Shown one piece after another: positions 17,054-23,889 of a stretch of DNA of 64,000 bases. The notes beneath the pieces were generated by a model. The model did no database searches, was not told where the DNA came from, and worked only from the letters and a program-made list of their open reading frames with translations. The translations under genes were made by a program, and so were the position numbers. The first letter of the stretch is position 1. The number at the start of each line of letters is the position of its first letter. This stretch comes from Microbacterium sp. No. 7. Its GTDB lineage: Bacteria > Actinomycetota > Actinomycetes > Actinomycetales > Microbacteriaceae. Location of the stretch: contig NZ_CP012697.1 in assembly GCF_001314225.1 (NCBI RefSeq), forward strand, positions 992,001 to 1,056,000, read 5' to 3'.

Positions 17054-18094
17054 CTAGTAGATCGTCCCCATTGCTTCGCGCACCTGGGCCAGTGTTGACT
17101 CCGCCGAAGTGTTCGCAGCCTCATTGCCGTGGCGAAGAATCGCCCGCACGAGATCCTCGTCTTTGGCGAAGGCTTGCCGCCTCACGCGCAACGGTTCCAA
17201 GAAGTCGTTCACGGCTGTCGCCGTCATGGCTTTCAGGGCGCTGCTGCCGCCATCACCGATCTCGTCGGCTAACTCGGCTGGCTCGACACCGCGGCACAGC
17301 GCGGCCGTCGACAACAGCGCCGAAACACCAGGCCTGTCCTCGGGATCGAAACTGATCCGCCGGTCCTGATCGGTCCGAGTCTGACGAATCACCGCAACTG
17401 TCTCGTCCGGTGTCATAGATAACGCGATCGCGTTCCCGTAGCTCTTCGACATCTTCCGACCGTCCAAGCCCGGAACCTCCGGCGTCGACGTGATCAACGC
17501 ATCCGGAACCGGGAAGACATCCCCATAGCGCTCGTTGAACCGTCGAGCGATCACGCGAGTCATCTCCACATGCGGGAGGTTGTCCTTGCCGACGGGCACG
17601 AGATTGCCTTTGCAGAACAGAATGTCGGCCGCCTGGTGCACCGGATAGGTCAAGAGCAACCCGCTCAACGCGCGCCCGGACGCCGCGAGTTCCGCTTTGA
17701 CGGTCGGATTACGATGCAGTTCCGCCTCGGTGACCAAGCTCAGGAACGGCAGCATCAACTGATTCAGCGCCGGCACCGACGAGTGGGTGAAAATGGTCGT
17801 CCGTTCCGGGTCGATGCCCGCGGCGAGATAGTCGAGCACAGCGCTATAGACGTTCTCGCGAACGTGAGCCATCGTGTCTCGGTCGGTGATGACCTGATAG
17901 TCCGCGAGCACGAGGAACATCTCGACGCCAGCCTGCTGGAGACGCACCCGTTCCCTGATGGTGCCAAAGTAGTGGCCCAGATGCAGCGGCCCAGTCGGCC
18001 GCTCACCCGTGAGGACTCGAAAGTGCTCGGGGTGCTCGGCCACGAGGACCGCGACCTCTGCCGAGCGTTGCGCGGTTGCGATGAAGGACTCCAT
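17054..18094 (-). CDS. trpS: Tryptophanyl-tRNA synthetase, auxiliary copy carried by the IS element
   Basis: This 346-residue class I synthetase charges tRNA-Trp with tryptophan. The HIGH-type motif is PTGPLHLGHYFG (about residue 38) and the KMSKS loop is GRKMSKSYGN. Length is normal, so the gene looks functional. I chose the ATG at 18094, preceded by GGGAGA; the upstream in-frame ATG at 18169 would run through the attenuator hairpin. It lies inside the IS21 ends, opposite to istAB, behind a Trp leader peptide. Streptomyces carry auxiliary TrpRS enzymes that resist the Trp-analogue antibiotic indolmycin and are under attenuation control; a resistance role here is inference. The housekeeping trpS is presumably elsewhere in the genome. 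Confidence 0.95.
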   Translation of the reverse strand: MESFIATAQRSAEVAVLVAEHPEHFRVLTGERPTGPLHLGHYFGTIRERVRLQQAGVEMFLVLADYQVITDRDTMAHVRENVYSAVLDYLAAGIDPERTTIFTHSSVPALNQLMLPFLSLVTEAELHRNPTVKAELAASGRALSGLLLTYPVHQAADILFCKGNLVPVGKDNLPHVEMTRVIARRFNERYGDVFPVPDALITSTPEVPGLDGRKMSKSYGNAIALSMTPDETVAVIRQTRTDQDRRISFDPEDRPGVSALLSTAALCRGVEPAELADEIGDGGSSALKAMTATAVNDFLEPLRVRRQAFAKDEDLVRAILRHGNEAANTSAESTLAQVREAMGTIY

Positions 18095-18137
18095 TTGTGT
18101 CTCCCGATGATTGGGAGCTACACGGAGTACTCGGGCC

Positions 18138-18222
18138 GTTCCACGAGCTGCCGTGCAGCCCGTGAACATACTTCAACCGGCTGCTATCGCAGCCACCACC
18201 AAGCGGAACGGTTGAAGTTCAT
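18138..18222 (-). promoter_or_regulatory. Trp attenuator upstream of trpS
   Basis: On the minus strand, segment 1 (GGCTGC, 18194-18189, overlapping the last Trp codon) can pair with segment 2 (GCAGCC, 18184-18179). Segment 2 can instead pair with segment 3 (GGGCTGC, 18161-18155). Segment 3 pairs with segment 4 (GCAGCTC, 18151-18145) in a strong hairpin spanning 18167-18138. Ten-base arms at 18218-18209 and 18179-18170 extend the first stem. A ribosome stalled on the Trp codons would mask segment 1, let 2 pair with 3, and stop the 3-4 hairpin forming. No U-run follows the hairpin, as is common in actinobacteria. Confidence 0.8.
18184..18222 (-). CDS. Trp-rich leader peptide MNFNRSAWWWLR
   Basis: A 12-codon ORF with three consecutive Trp codons lies 89 bp before the trpS start. 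Trp is the rarest residue, so a WWW run just ahead of a tryptophanyl-tRNA synthetase is the classic mark of an attenuation leader. No Shine-Dalgarno sequence is seen. TAGTAT at 18235-18230 ends 7 bases before the ATG, so the transcript may start at or near the ATG and be translated as a leaderless mRNA, which actinobacteria do often. Confidence 0.88.
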   Translation of the reverse strand: MNFNRSAWWWLR

Positions 18223-18270
18223 GAACGAGATACTACCGGGGCCCGGAACCAAGACCAGAAACCACAGGGT

Positions 18271-18320
18271 GGGTCCCGTTTAGATTGCCGCCCTGGGCCC
18301 AGCTGAGGTTGACATTCTCA
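18271..18320. repeat. IS21 right terminal inverted repeat
   Basis: On the minus strand it begins TGAGAATGTCAACC and includes GGCAATCTAAACGG. It mirrors the left end with 33 of 50 identities. Confidence 0.85.
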
Positions 18321-18657
18321 GCCGGTAGTCGTCGTCGATCTTGAGCACCCAGTAGTCGGCCCGCGTGAACGGGATCCAGCGCAGCGCCGCGGGCAGGAAC
18401 GACACCCGCAGCCGGCCCAGATGCTCGGCGTCGGCGACCGCCTGGCCCAACGCCTGGGTCGGCTCGCCGTCCTCGTCGAGGCACCGGTTGTCGACCCGCA
18501 CCGTGCCGTCGTCGTTCATCGTGTAGCTCGCGGTGACGTCGCGGGCGTCCCGGTCCTCGAAGCGCAGCGGCAGCCGGCCGACCTCGAACCAGTCGCCCAG
18601 GTAGCGATCGAGCTCGAGGTCGTCGACCGAGGCGGGCTCGGCATCGGTGTCGGTCAT
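18321..18657 (-). pseudogene. Lipocalin gene, N-terminal part (split by IS21 element)
   Basis: The piece starts at the ATG at 18657 and carries the lipocalin signature near DLELDRYLGDWFEVGRLPLR, then ADYWVLKIDDDY where the IS begins. The protein is a cytoplasmic Blc-like lipocalin with no signal peptide. After the insertion it would read about 13 foreign residues and stop. The first six bases, 18321-18326 (GCCGGT), are the second copy of the target duplication. Confidence 0.93.
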
Positions 18658-18694
18658 GCGCGCGAGCCTACGCGGCCCGCGGCCGGCCCGGTAG

Positions 18695-18770
18695 GGCCCC
18701 GCCCTGCGCCCGCAGCGACAGCCGCGCGAACGGCCCGCCGCCGGTGCGCGGCGCTCCGGCGGCGCCGTGC
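18695..18770 (-). pseudogene. Fragment of an ABC transporter 3' end, duplicated from 23881-23956
   Basis: These 76 bp match 23881-23956 with only about four substitutions. At 23890 the sequence is the last codons of the CydC-like gene (GGGPFARLSLRA and stop). Here the stop codon is changed from TAG to CAG and nothing else of the gene is present. Both copies lie directly after a LuxR-type regulator gene, but in opposite relative orientation. This points to a past duplication with inversion. Confidence 0.85.
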
Positions 18771-18801
18771 CCCGCCCCCGCCGCCGGGCGAGGAATGCCC
18801 G

Positions 18802-19473
18802 TCACGCGCCGTCGGGCCGCACGATGCCGTCCTCGACGGCGCGGCGGAAGAGGTCGACCTTCGTGGGAGCGGGCCGCCCGGCGGCCTCGTACTTCGCCCG
18901 GATGCGGCGGATGTGGTCGTGCACGGTCCCCCGGGAGATGAACAGCCGCGAGGCCACCTGACCGGCCGTGCGGCCGCCCGCGTAGAGGGCGAGCACCTGC
19001 CGCTCCCGTTCCGTGAGCACGACCGGCACGTTCGCGAACGCGGGCGCCTCCCGCCCCAGGGCGCCGCGTCCGTACGCGGGGTGCGCGGCCTGGCGCACGC
19101 GCCGCACGAGCTCGTCGGGCTCGTCCTGCTTCCGCACGACGCCGTACGCCGGCAGGCCTTCGGCATCGTCCGAGACGTAGAGCAGCACGCTCTGCGTGCT
19201 CGCGGAGAGGGTGGACAGCTGCGGTATCGGCACGGCCGCCTCCGCAGCCGTGCACCCCACGAGGACGACGTCCATGCGCTCGCGTCGCGCGGCGAGCGCG
19301 CTCACCGTGGGAGCGGTCGACACGACGTGCATGTCGGTCTGCGCGTTCAAGATCGCCGTGACGCCGAGCGCCAGCGCCGGATGCGGGTCGACGACGCCGA
19401 TCCGCAGGTAGGCGCGTTGCAGCGCGCGCGGGCGAATCGGTCTGCGCCAATCGTCCGATCTGTCCGTAGTCAC
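18802..19473 (-). CDS. LuxR-type regulator with phosphoacceptor-less receiver domain (copy 1)
   Basis: The 223-residue protein has a receiver-like N-terminus (LRIGVVDPHPALALGVTAIL, about residues 22-130) and a LuxR HTH (LTERERQVLALYAGGRTAGQ, then SRGTVHDHIRRIRAKYEAAG). Where a true receiver has VVLLD with the phosphorylated Asp, it reads VVLVGC, so normal phosphorylation is not possible. It closely matches the regulator at 23248, sharing TVHDHIRRIRAKY and APTKVDLFRRAVEDG. The GTG start at 19473 is chosen for GGAGG upstream. It is divergent from a Tat-exported protein gene with 312 bp between and may control it. Confidence 0.85.
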   Translation of the reverse strand: MTTDRSDDWRRPIRPRALQRAYLRIGVVDPHPALALGVTAILNAQTDMHVVSTAPTVSALAARRERMDVVLVGCTAAEAAVPIPQLSTLSASTQSVLLYVSDDAEGLPAYGVVRKQDEPDELVRRVRQAAHPAYGRGALGREAPAFANVPVVLTERERQVLALYAGGRTAGQVASRLFISRGTVHDHIRRIRAKYEAAGRPAPTKVDLFRRAVEDGIVRPDGA

Positions 19474-19785
19474 GTCGCCGGCATCCTCCGTTCCGCCTCG
19501 CTGTCGCTCTCCCCCTATGAGATGCGCGGGGCGCTCGAACGATGACACGTTCCGCCGTGCCGAGCGCGGAATCCCCCAGGGATGGGGGTGCGGCGGGGCG
19601 TGATCGCGGCGCGATCCCCCCGTCCTGGGGAAAGACGAACGTGCACATCGCTTGCGAGGCTGGAACGAGCCGAACGCGCCTGGGGGGCGCGCGTCGCCCC
19701 GATGCTCTCGTTCCCTCGGCCCGTGCGGTTTCCGAACACACCGTCGCCCCTGCCCGGGGGCGGCGATACCCGACGTTGGAGCAGA
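19474..19785. promoter_or_regulatory. Divergent intergenic region with inverted GC-box motifs
   Basis: This gap separates the LuxR gene and the Tat-exported protein gene. CCCCCAGGGATGGGGG at 19573-19588 is itself near-palindromic and is mirrored by a block around 19613-19631 (CCCCCGTCCTGGGG). Such paired dyads suit binding by a dimeric regulator. No gene is seen. Confidence 0.45.
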
Positions 19786-20472
19786 ATGTCCCAGACAGCA
19801 GATGTGCAGCCCGATGCGTTCGACCGGGGAGACGCCGGCGCGCCCGAGTCCCCGACCCGGCGGAGCGTCGTCAGGGGCGCGGCGTGGTCGCTCCCCGTGA
19901 TCGCGGCCGCGATCACGGTCCCGACGGCGGCCGCGACGACGCCGGCACCGGCGTGCCCGTCCATCACGATGGGCGACTGGAGCAGCTGGCGGAACCAGGG
20001 GCAGGCGCTCGTCCCGGCCGGCGGCGTGAACGGGCACAACGGCTGGTTCCGTTCGCACCGGGGCCTGACCGGGTTCGTGTCGATGCTCGACAGCGCGGCG
20101 TGCGCGCCGGGTTCGAACACGCCGGTCGCGTACGTCCTCACCGACGTGACGATCCCCGTCACTCCGGGCACGACCTACGTCTTCACCTTCCAGGGCGTCG
20201 GCGGCTGGGGCAACAGCAACGACAACAGGAACACCCGTTTCCAGCAGGTGGAGGTGCGGATCAACGGCATCACGATGTGGTCGGGCGACACGCGTACCAA
20301 TCTCCACCCCGACCGCGGCATCCAGTCGTACTCGTTCGTCTACGTGGCCTCGCCCGGCCAGACCGGCATCACCCTCACCTACCGGTTCGCGATCCCGCCG
20401 CGGCCGCGCTGCGACGCGCTCGGCGCCAACGACGACATCGTGCTGACGTCCCCGCTCATCACCTGCTCGTGA
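19786..20472 (+). CDS. Tat-exported protein of unknown function
   Basis: The 228-residue protein has a twin-arginine signal (TRRSVVRGAAWSLPVIAAAI, about residues 24-45) ending near AAA, so it is exported folded. The mature part is rich in Gly, Thr, Asn and Trp (DWSSWRNQGQAL, GVGGWGNSNDN, VEVRINGITMWSGD, SYSFVYVASPGQTGITLTYRF), the look of a beta-sandwich adhesive or carbohydrate-binding domain. Four Cys could form disulfides. I do not recognise a family. The ATG at 19786 is chosen for GGAG upstream and a sensible signal peptide. Its neighbours are three LuxR-type regulators. Confidence 0.82.
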   Translation: MSQTADVQPDAFDRGDAGAPESPTRRSVVRGAAWSLPVIAAAITVPTAAATTPAPACPSITMGDWSSWRNQGQALVPAGGVNGHNGWFRSHRGLTGFVSMLDSAACAPGSNTPVAYVLTDVTIPVTPGTTYVFTFQGVGGWGNSNDNRNTRFQQVEVRINGITMWSGDTRTNLHPDRGIQSYSFVYVASPGQTGITLTYRFAIPPRPRCDALGANDDIVLTSPLITCS

Positions 20473-20487
20473 GCGGAGGATGCGGGA

Positions 20488-20525
20488 GGCCGGGAGCGGC
20501 GGTCGTCGCGGCCCCGCTCCCGGCC
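20488..20525. terminator. Bidirectional hairpin terminator
   Basis: GGCCGGGAGCGG (20488-20499) and CCGCTCCCGGCC (20514-20525) form a perfect 12-bp stem between two convergent genes. No T-run follows in either direction. Confidence 0.75.
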
Positions 20526-20530
20526 GTCGC

Positions 20531-23023
20531 TCACTGACGCAGGCGCAGGCCGCGCGCGAGGTCGCGCAGCTCGTGGCGGCTCGCGACGCCGCATTTGCGC
20601 ATCGCGTGCGAGACGTGCGACTCGACGGTGCGCACGGTGACGACGAGCAGATCGGCGATCTCCCGGTTCGACATGCCGACGGCGACCAGGCGCGCGACCT
20701 CCCGCTCCCGCTCCGTGAGCGTCGGCGGCATGACCTGTGCCGCGGAGTCGAAGCGCCCCGGGGCCGACGTGATGCGCGTCGCCTGCGCGTTCGCGCGTGC
20801 CGCTGCGTCGTCGTCGCCGCGCGCGCCGTGCGCGCTCGCGAGCTCGCGCCAGACCACGACCGCGCGCATGTCCTGGCCGAGCGCCTCCAGCCGCTCGGCG
20901 CCGGCCTCGAGGGCGTCGAGGTCCTGCTCGACGCGCGCGCGGATGATCTCCCGGTGCACCTGGATCGCGTGTCCCTGCACGACGCTCACGCGCTCGGAGA
21001 GCCGCGCCGACCGCGCGGGCGCGGGGTCGGCGTCGGCGGCGATCAGATACGCGTAGGCGGCGGGCAGGCGGAGTCCCATCGCCCACTGCTCGTCTCCGAG
21101 CCGTATGAGCACGTCGGCGGCCTCCTCGGCGCTTCCCCGGGCGCGCAATCGCGACGCGACGATCCAGTCCGTCGCCATTCCCGGGAACGGCCCCCGGAAG
21201 GAGAAGCCCTCCGGCCCGACCCGCAGGATGCCCTGCGGCGTCGTTCCGCGGGTCTCGGCGATCAACGTCGCGACGGCGGCGAGCCCCAGCCGGTAGAGCT
21301 GCGGCTCCCCGGCGGCCAGATGCAGGTGGGCGACCTCCGTGATGAGATCCTCGGCGTCGTCGTAGCGGCCCGCGACGAACGCCTCGAGGGCGGCGATGTA
21401 CGTGTAGGCGTACATGTCGGCCGCGTGGAACGCCGCCCGGGCCTCCTCGTAGCCGCGTCGCGCGAGGTCTTCGACGTGGTCGAACTCGCCGCGGGCGAGG
21501 AGGAGCACGGCGGTCATCACCTCGGTGAACTGGTCCTCCTTCAGCTCCAGGCGCGCCTCGGAGATGAGACGGTCCGCCTCGTCGAGATCGCCCCGCATGA
21601 GCTGCACGAACGCGCGTGAGCGCAGGATCTGCCCCCGGGCGCCGGCCGCCATGCCCGTGGTCTCCTCGGGAAGCGCATCCGGATCGGCCGGCCCGATGAA
21701 GGACTGCTCGATGAGCGCGGCCCAGGCGAGCAGATGACCCCTCATCGCGTCGCTGCCCTCCGCCCGGGCGCGAAGCCGGGCGACCGCGAAGCCGGGCCTG
21801 TTCTCGACGGTCGTCAGATGCAGGCCGTACATGTTCTCCCACTCGAGCTCGCTCTGCTCGGAGCCCGGCAGATCGGCGCTCTCGGCGAACAGCCCGGCCA
21901 CCGTCTCGGGCGTGCCGCCGCCCGCGCGGAGGGTCGCGATGAGCTCGGCCGCCGTCCCCTTGGTCCGATCCCTGCTCCAGGCGTCCTGTGCCGCGAGGAG
22001 CCGCCGACGCGCGTGCTCGTGCACGAGCGTCACGAAGAGCGCGGCGTGCTCTTCGCCCACGGCGGCCGCGGCCGGCGCGGTCGTGCCGCTCGCGAGACGT
22101 CGCACGATGTCGTCCGCCATCAGCACGCTGCGCACGCGCCGGGGCCGATGGCGGAAGTGGTCGACCAGGATGGGATGGCGCACCGTCACGATGTGCCGGT
22201 CGCCCGTCGGGAACACCTCGATGACGCCGGCGTCGCCGAGGCGCTCCAGCACCGGACGATCCACGAGCCTCAGCGCGGTCGACATCGCCGCCGGCCCGAG
22301 GATGGCCAGGGTCTCGAGCCCTGCGCGCTCCTCGTCGTCCAGGCGAGCGATGAGCGCCTCGGCGATGCTCGTCATCGCGGGGGTCCAGATCTCGCCGGCG
22401 CCGCCGGCCGTGTCGCCGTCGACGCGGATGCGGCCGTCGCGGACGGCGGCCTCGACGAGGGCCAGTGCGATGCCGACGTTGCCGTTCGACTTCGCGTAGA
22501 CGCTCGACATCGTCGGGCCGTCGAGCGCGAACCCGAACCGCGTGACGATCAGCCGCTCCAGCTCCTCGAAGCGCAGCGGGCTGAGGCGGAGCTGGAACGT
22601 GCGGGCGAACCCGCTCAGCGCGCCGGCCCGCCCGGGGCTCGAGACCCGTCGCGTGCCGGCGAGGGAGGCGCCGGACACGTCGCGGAGACGGGCGAGCACG
22701 CCCCGCGACGCGTCGTCGAGGTCGTCGGCGTCGTCCACGGCGACGAGCGACGGCCCGTCGCCGAGCGCGGCGCGCAGCATCTCGAGCGCGACGGCGGGGG
22801 TCCTCGGATGCTCGCCCAGCCATCCGAGCGCGGCGAAGGGCACGGCACGGAAAGCCGCGATGCCGGGCACGCGCAGCACGCTCCACCGCTGCGCCTCGAG
22901 ATGCGCGCAGATCTCGCCGAGCACGTGGGACCGTCCCGATCCCGGCTCGCCGACGATGTCGAGGTCGCCGCCGCTGCGCAGCACGTCGATGCCGTGGAGC
23001 ACGACATCGAGGCGGATGCTCAT
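20531..23023 (-). CDS. Large LuxR-family regulator with AAA-type N-terminal domain
   Basis: The 830-residue protein has an AAA/NTPase-like N-terminus (IVGEPGSGRSHVLGE, about residues 24-38; Walker B SLVAVDDADDL), a long helical middle of the kind that holds TPR repeats, and a C-terminal LuxR HTH (LTEREREVARLVAVGMSNRE, about 765-825). This is the LAL/MalT-like layout. The Walker A lysine is replaced by Arg (GSGRS), so ATP use is doubtful. The ATG at 23023 follows GGAGGAG at a good distance; the longer ORF upstream is Arg/Pro junk. It is divergent from the second small LuxR regulator and convergent with the Tat-exported protein. Confidence 0.85.
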   Translation of the reverse strand: MSIRLDVVLHGIDVLRSGGDLDIVGEPGSGRSHVLGEICAHLEAQRWSVLRVPGIAAFRAVPFAALGWLGEHPRTPAVALEMLRAALGDGPSLVAVDDADDLDDASRGVLARLRDVSGASLAGTRRVSSPGRAGALSGFARTFQLRLSPLRFEELERLIVTRFGFALDGPTMSSVYAKSNGNVGIALALVEAAVRDGRIRVDGDTAGGAGEIWTPAMTSIAEALIARLDDEERAGLETLAILGPAAMSTALRLVDRPVLERLGDAGVIEVFPTGDRHIVTVRHPILVDHFRHRPRRVRSVLMADDIVRRLASGTTAPAAAAVGEEHAALFVTLVHEHARRRLLAAQDAWSRDRTKGTAAELIATLRAGGGTPETVAGLFAESADLPGSEQSELEWENMYGLHLTTVENRPGFAVARLRARAEGSDAMRGHLLAWAALIEQSFIGPADPDALPEETTGMAAGARGQILRSRAFVQLMRGDLDEADRLISEARLELKEDQFTEVMTAVLLLARGEFDHVEDLARRGYEEARAAFHAADMYAYTYIAALEAFVAGRYDDAEDLITEVAHLHLAAGEPQLYRLGLAAVATLIAETRGTTPQGILRVGPEGFSFRGPFPGMATDWIVASRLRARGSAEEAADVLIRLGDEQWAMGLRLPAAYAYLIAADADPAPARSARLSERVSVVQGHAIQVHREIIRARVEQDLDALEAGAERLEALGQDMRAVVVWRELASAHGARGDDDAAARANAQATRITSAPGRFDSAAQVMPPTLTEREREVARLVAVGMSNREIADLLVVTVRTVESHVSHAMRKCGVASRHELRDLARGLRLRQ

Positions 23024-23110
23024 GGACACTCCTCCGAGGGTCTTCGAGCACATCCTGCCACGGCGGGGGCGCAGGGGAGCCGGCCTCGCGCACGGGCGCG
23101 CGCGGCGGGA

Positions 23111-23175
23111 GCACGGAGATCGCGCTGCGCCGGCACGGAGATCCCGTCGTGCGGGCACGGACATCCCGCATCCCG
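23111..23175. promoter_or_regulatory. Three direct repeats at exact 22-bp spacing
   Basis: GCACGGAGATC at 23111, GCACGGAGATCCCG at 23133 and GCACGGACATCCCG at 23155 start exactly 22 bp apart, about two helix turns. They lie in the 224-bp gap between divergent regulator genes (23023 and 23248). This spacing suits side-by-side binding of a regulator on one DNA face. Confidence 0.6.
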
Positions 23176-23247
23176 TGCGCGTGCGGCGGAAGGGCCCGCC
23201 GAGAATCGTGGGGCACGCCGCGGACGGGCCGCGGGGCAGGGAGCGCG

Positions 23248-23877
23248 ATGGAACGGATCCGGGTGGGCATCGTCGACGGCTCGCCCGTGATCCTCATGGG
23301 GCTGGCGGCGCTTCTCGGCGCGCAGCCCGACATGCACGTCGCCGTCGCGGAGACGACCGTCGACCGCGTGGCGGAGGCCGGCCCTCCGCTCGACGTGGTG
23401 CTGCTGGAGGCCGATCCCGGAGGGGGTGCCGCGCTCCGCGCGGCGGTGCGCCGCCTCGCGCGACGGGACGCCCGGGTCGTCGCGGTCGCCGCGCGGCCAG
23501 GCGCCGGGTGGGGGCGCGAGGTGCGCGCGGCCGGAGCGGTCGCCCTGGTGCACAAGAGGGACGAGCCCTCGGCCATCGTGCACGTCGTGCGCGAGGCGGC
23601 CCGCGCGGGTCGTGATCGGTCCCGTCCTCCGCGCCGCCGCGCGGGGCTCACGGGGCGCGAGGCAGAGGTGCTCGCGCTGTACGCGGCAGGGCGCACCGCG
23701 GGCGAGGTCGCCGTGCTGCTGTACATCTCGCGCGAGACGGTGCACGATCATATCCGCCGCATCCGTGCGAAGTACGCGGCGGCGGAGCGGGCCGCCCCCA
23801 CGAAGGTCGACCTGTTCCGCCGGGCCGTGGAGGACGGCCTCATCGACGATCGCGGGCACGCCCTCGCCGACGGCTGA
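23248..23877 (+). CDS. LuxR-type regulator with altered receiver domain (copy 2)
   Basis: The 209-residue protein begins MERIRVGIVDGSPVILMG, a receiver-like start, and ends with a LuxR HTH (LTGREAEVLALYAAGRTAGE, SRETVHDHIRRIRAKY). At the phosphoacceptor position it has Glu (LDVVLLEADPG) instead of Asp, a change that can mimic the phosphorylated state. It is a paralogue of the regulator at 18802-19473. The ATG at 23248 has AGGGAG 5 bases upstream. It is convergent with the ABC exporter gene at 23890, only 12 bp away. Confidence 0.86.
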   Translation: MERIRVGIVDGSPVILMGLAALLGAQPDMHVAVAETTVDRVAEAGPPLDVVLLEADPGGGAALRAAVRRLARRDARVVAVAARPGAGWGREVRAAGAVALVHKRDEPSAIVHVVREAARAGRDRSRPPRRRAGLTGREAEVLALYAAGRTAGEVAVLLYISRETVHDHIRRIRAKYAAAERAAPTKVDLFRRAVEDGLIDDRGHALADG

Positions 23878-23889
23878 GCCGGCCCCGCC

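Larger units (their letters stand above)
14410..18320. mobile_element. IS21-family element carrying a passenger tryptophanyl-tRNA synthetase gene
   Basis: The 3,911-bp element is bounded by imperfect inverted repeats starting TGA (14410 inward; 18320 inward), 33 of 50 bases matching, including GGCAATCTAA at the same offset. It is flanked by 6-bp direct repeats GCCGGT at 14404-14409 and 18321-18326. IS21 elements make 4-8-bp duplications. It holds istA and istB with a 4-base overlap, as usual, and on the other strand trpS with its leader. IS21 elements are normally about 2-2.5 kb, so the extra 1.3 kb is cargo. All genes look intact and the flanks are clean, so the insertion is likely recent and perhaps still mobile. 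Confidence 0.93.

Noticed and set aside
18094..18169. Longer N-terminus for the IS-borne TrpRS
   Set aside because: It would translate through the attenuator hairpin, and the ATG at 18094 has a proper ribosome site and the family N-terminus.
21734..23290. 518-residue plus-strand ORF
   Set aside because: Antisense to the AAA-LuxR regulator, which has a good ribosome site and HTH.
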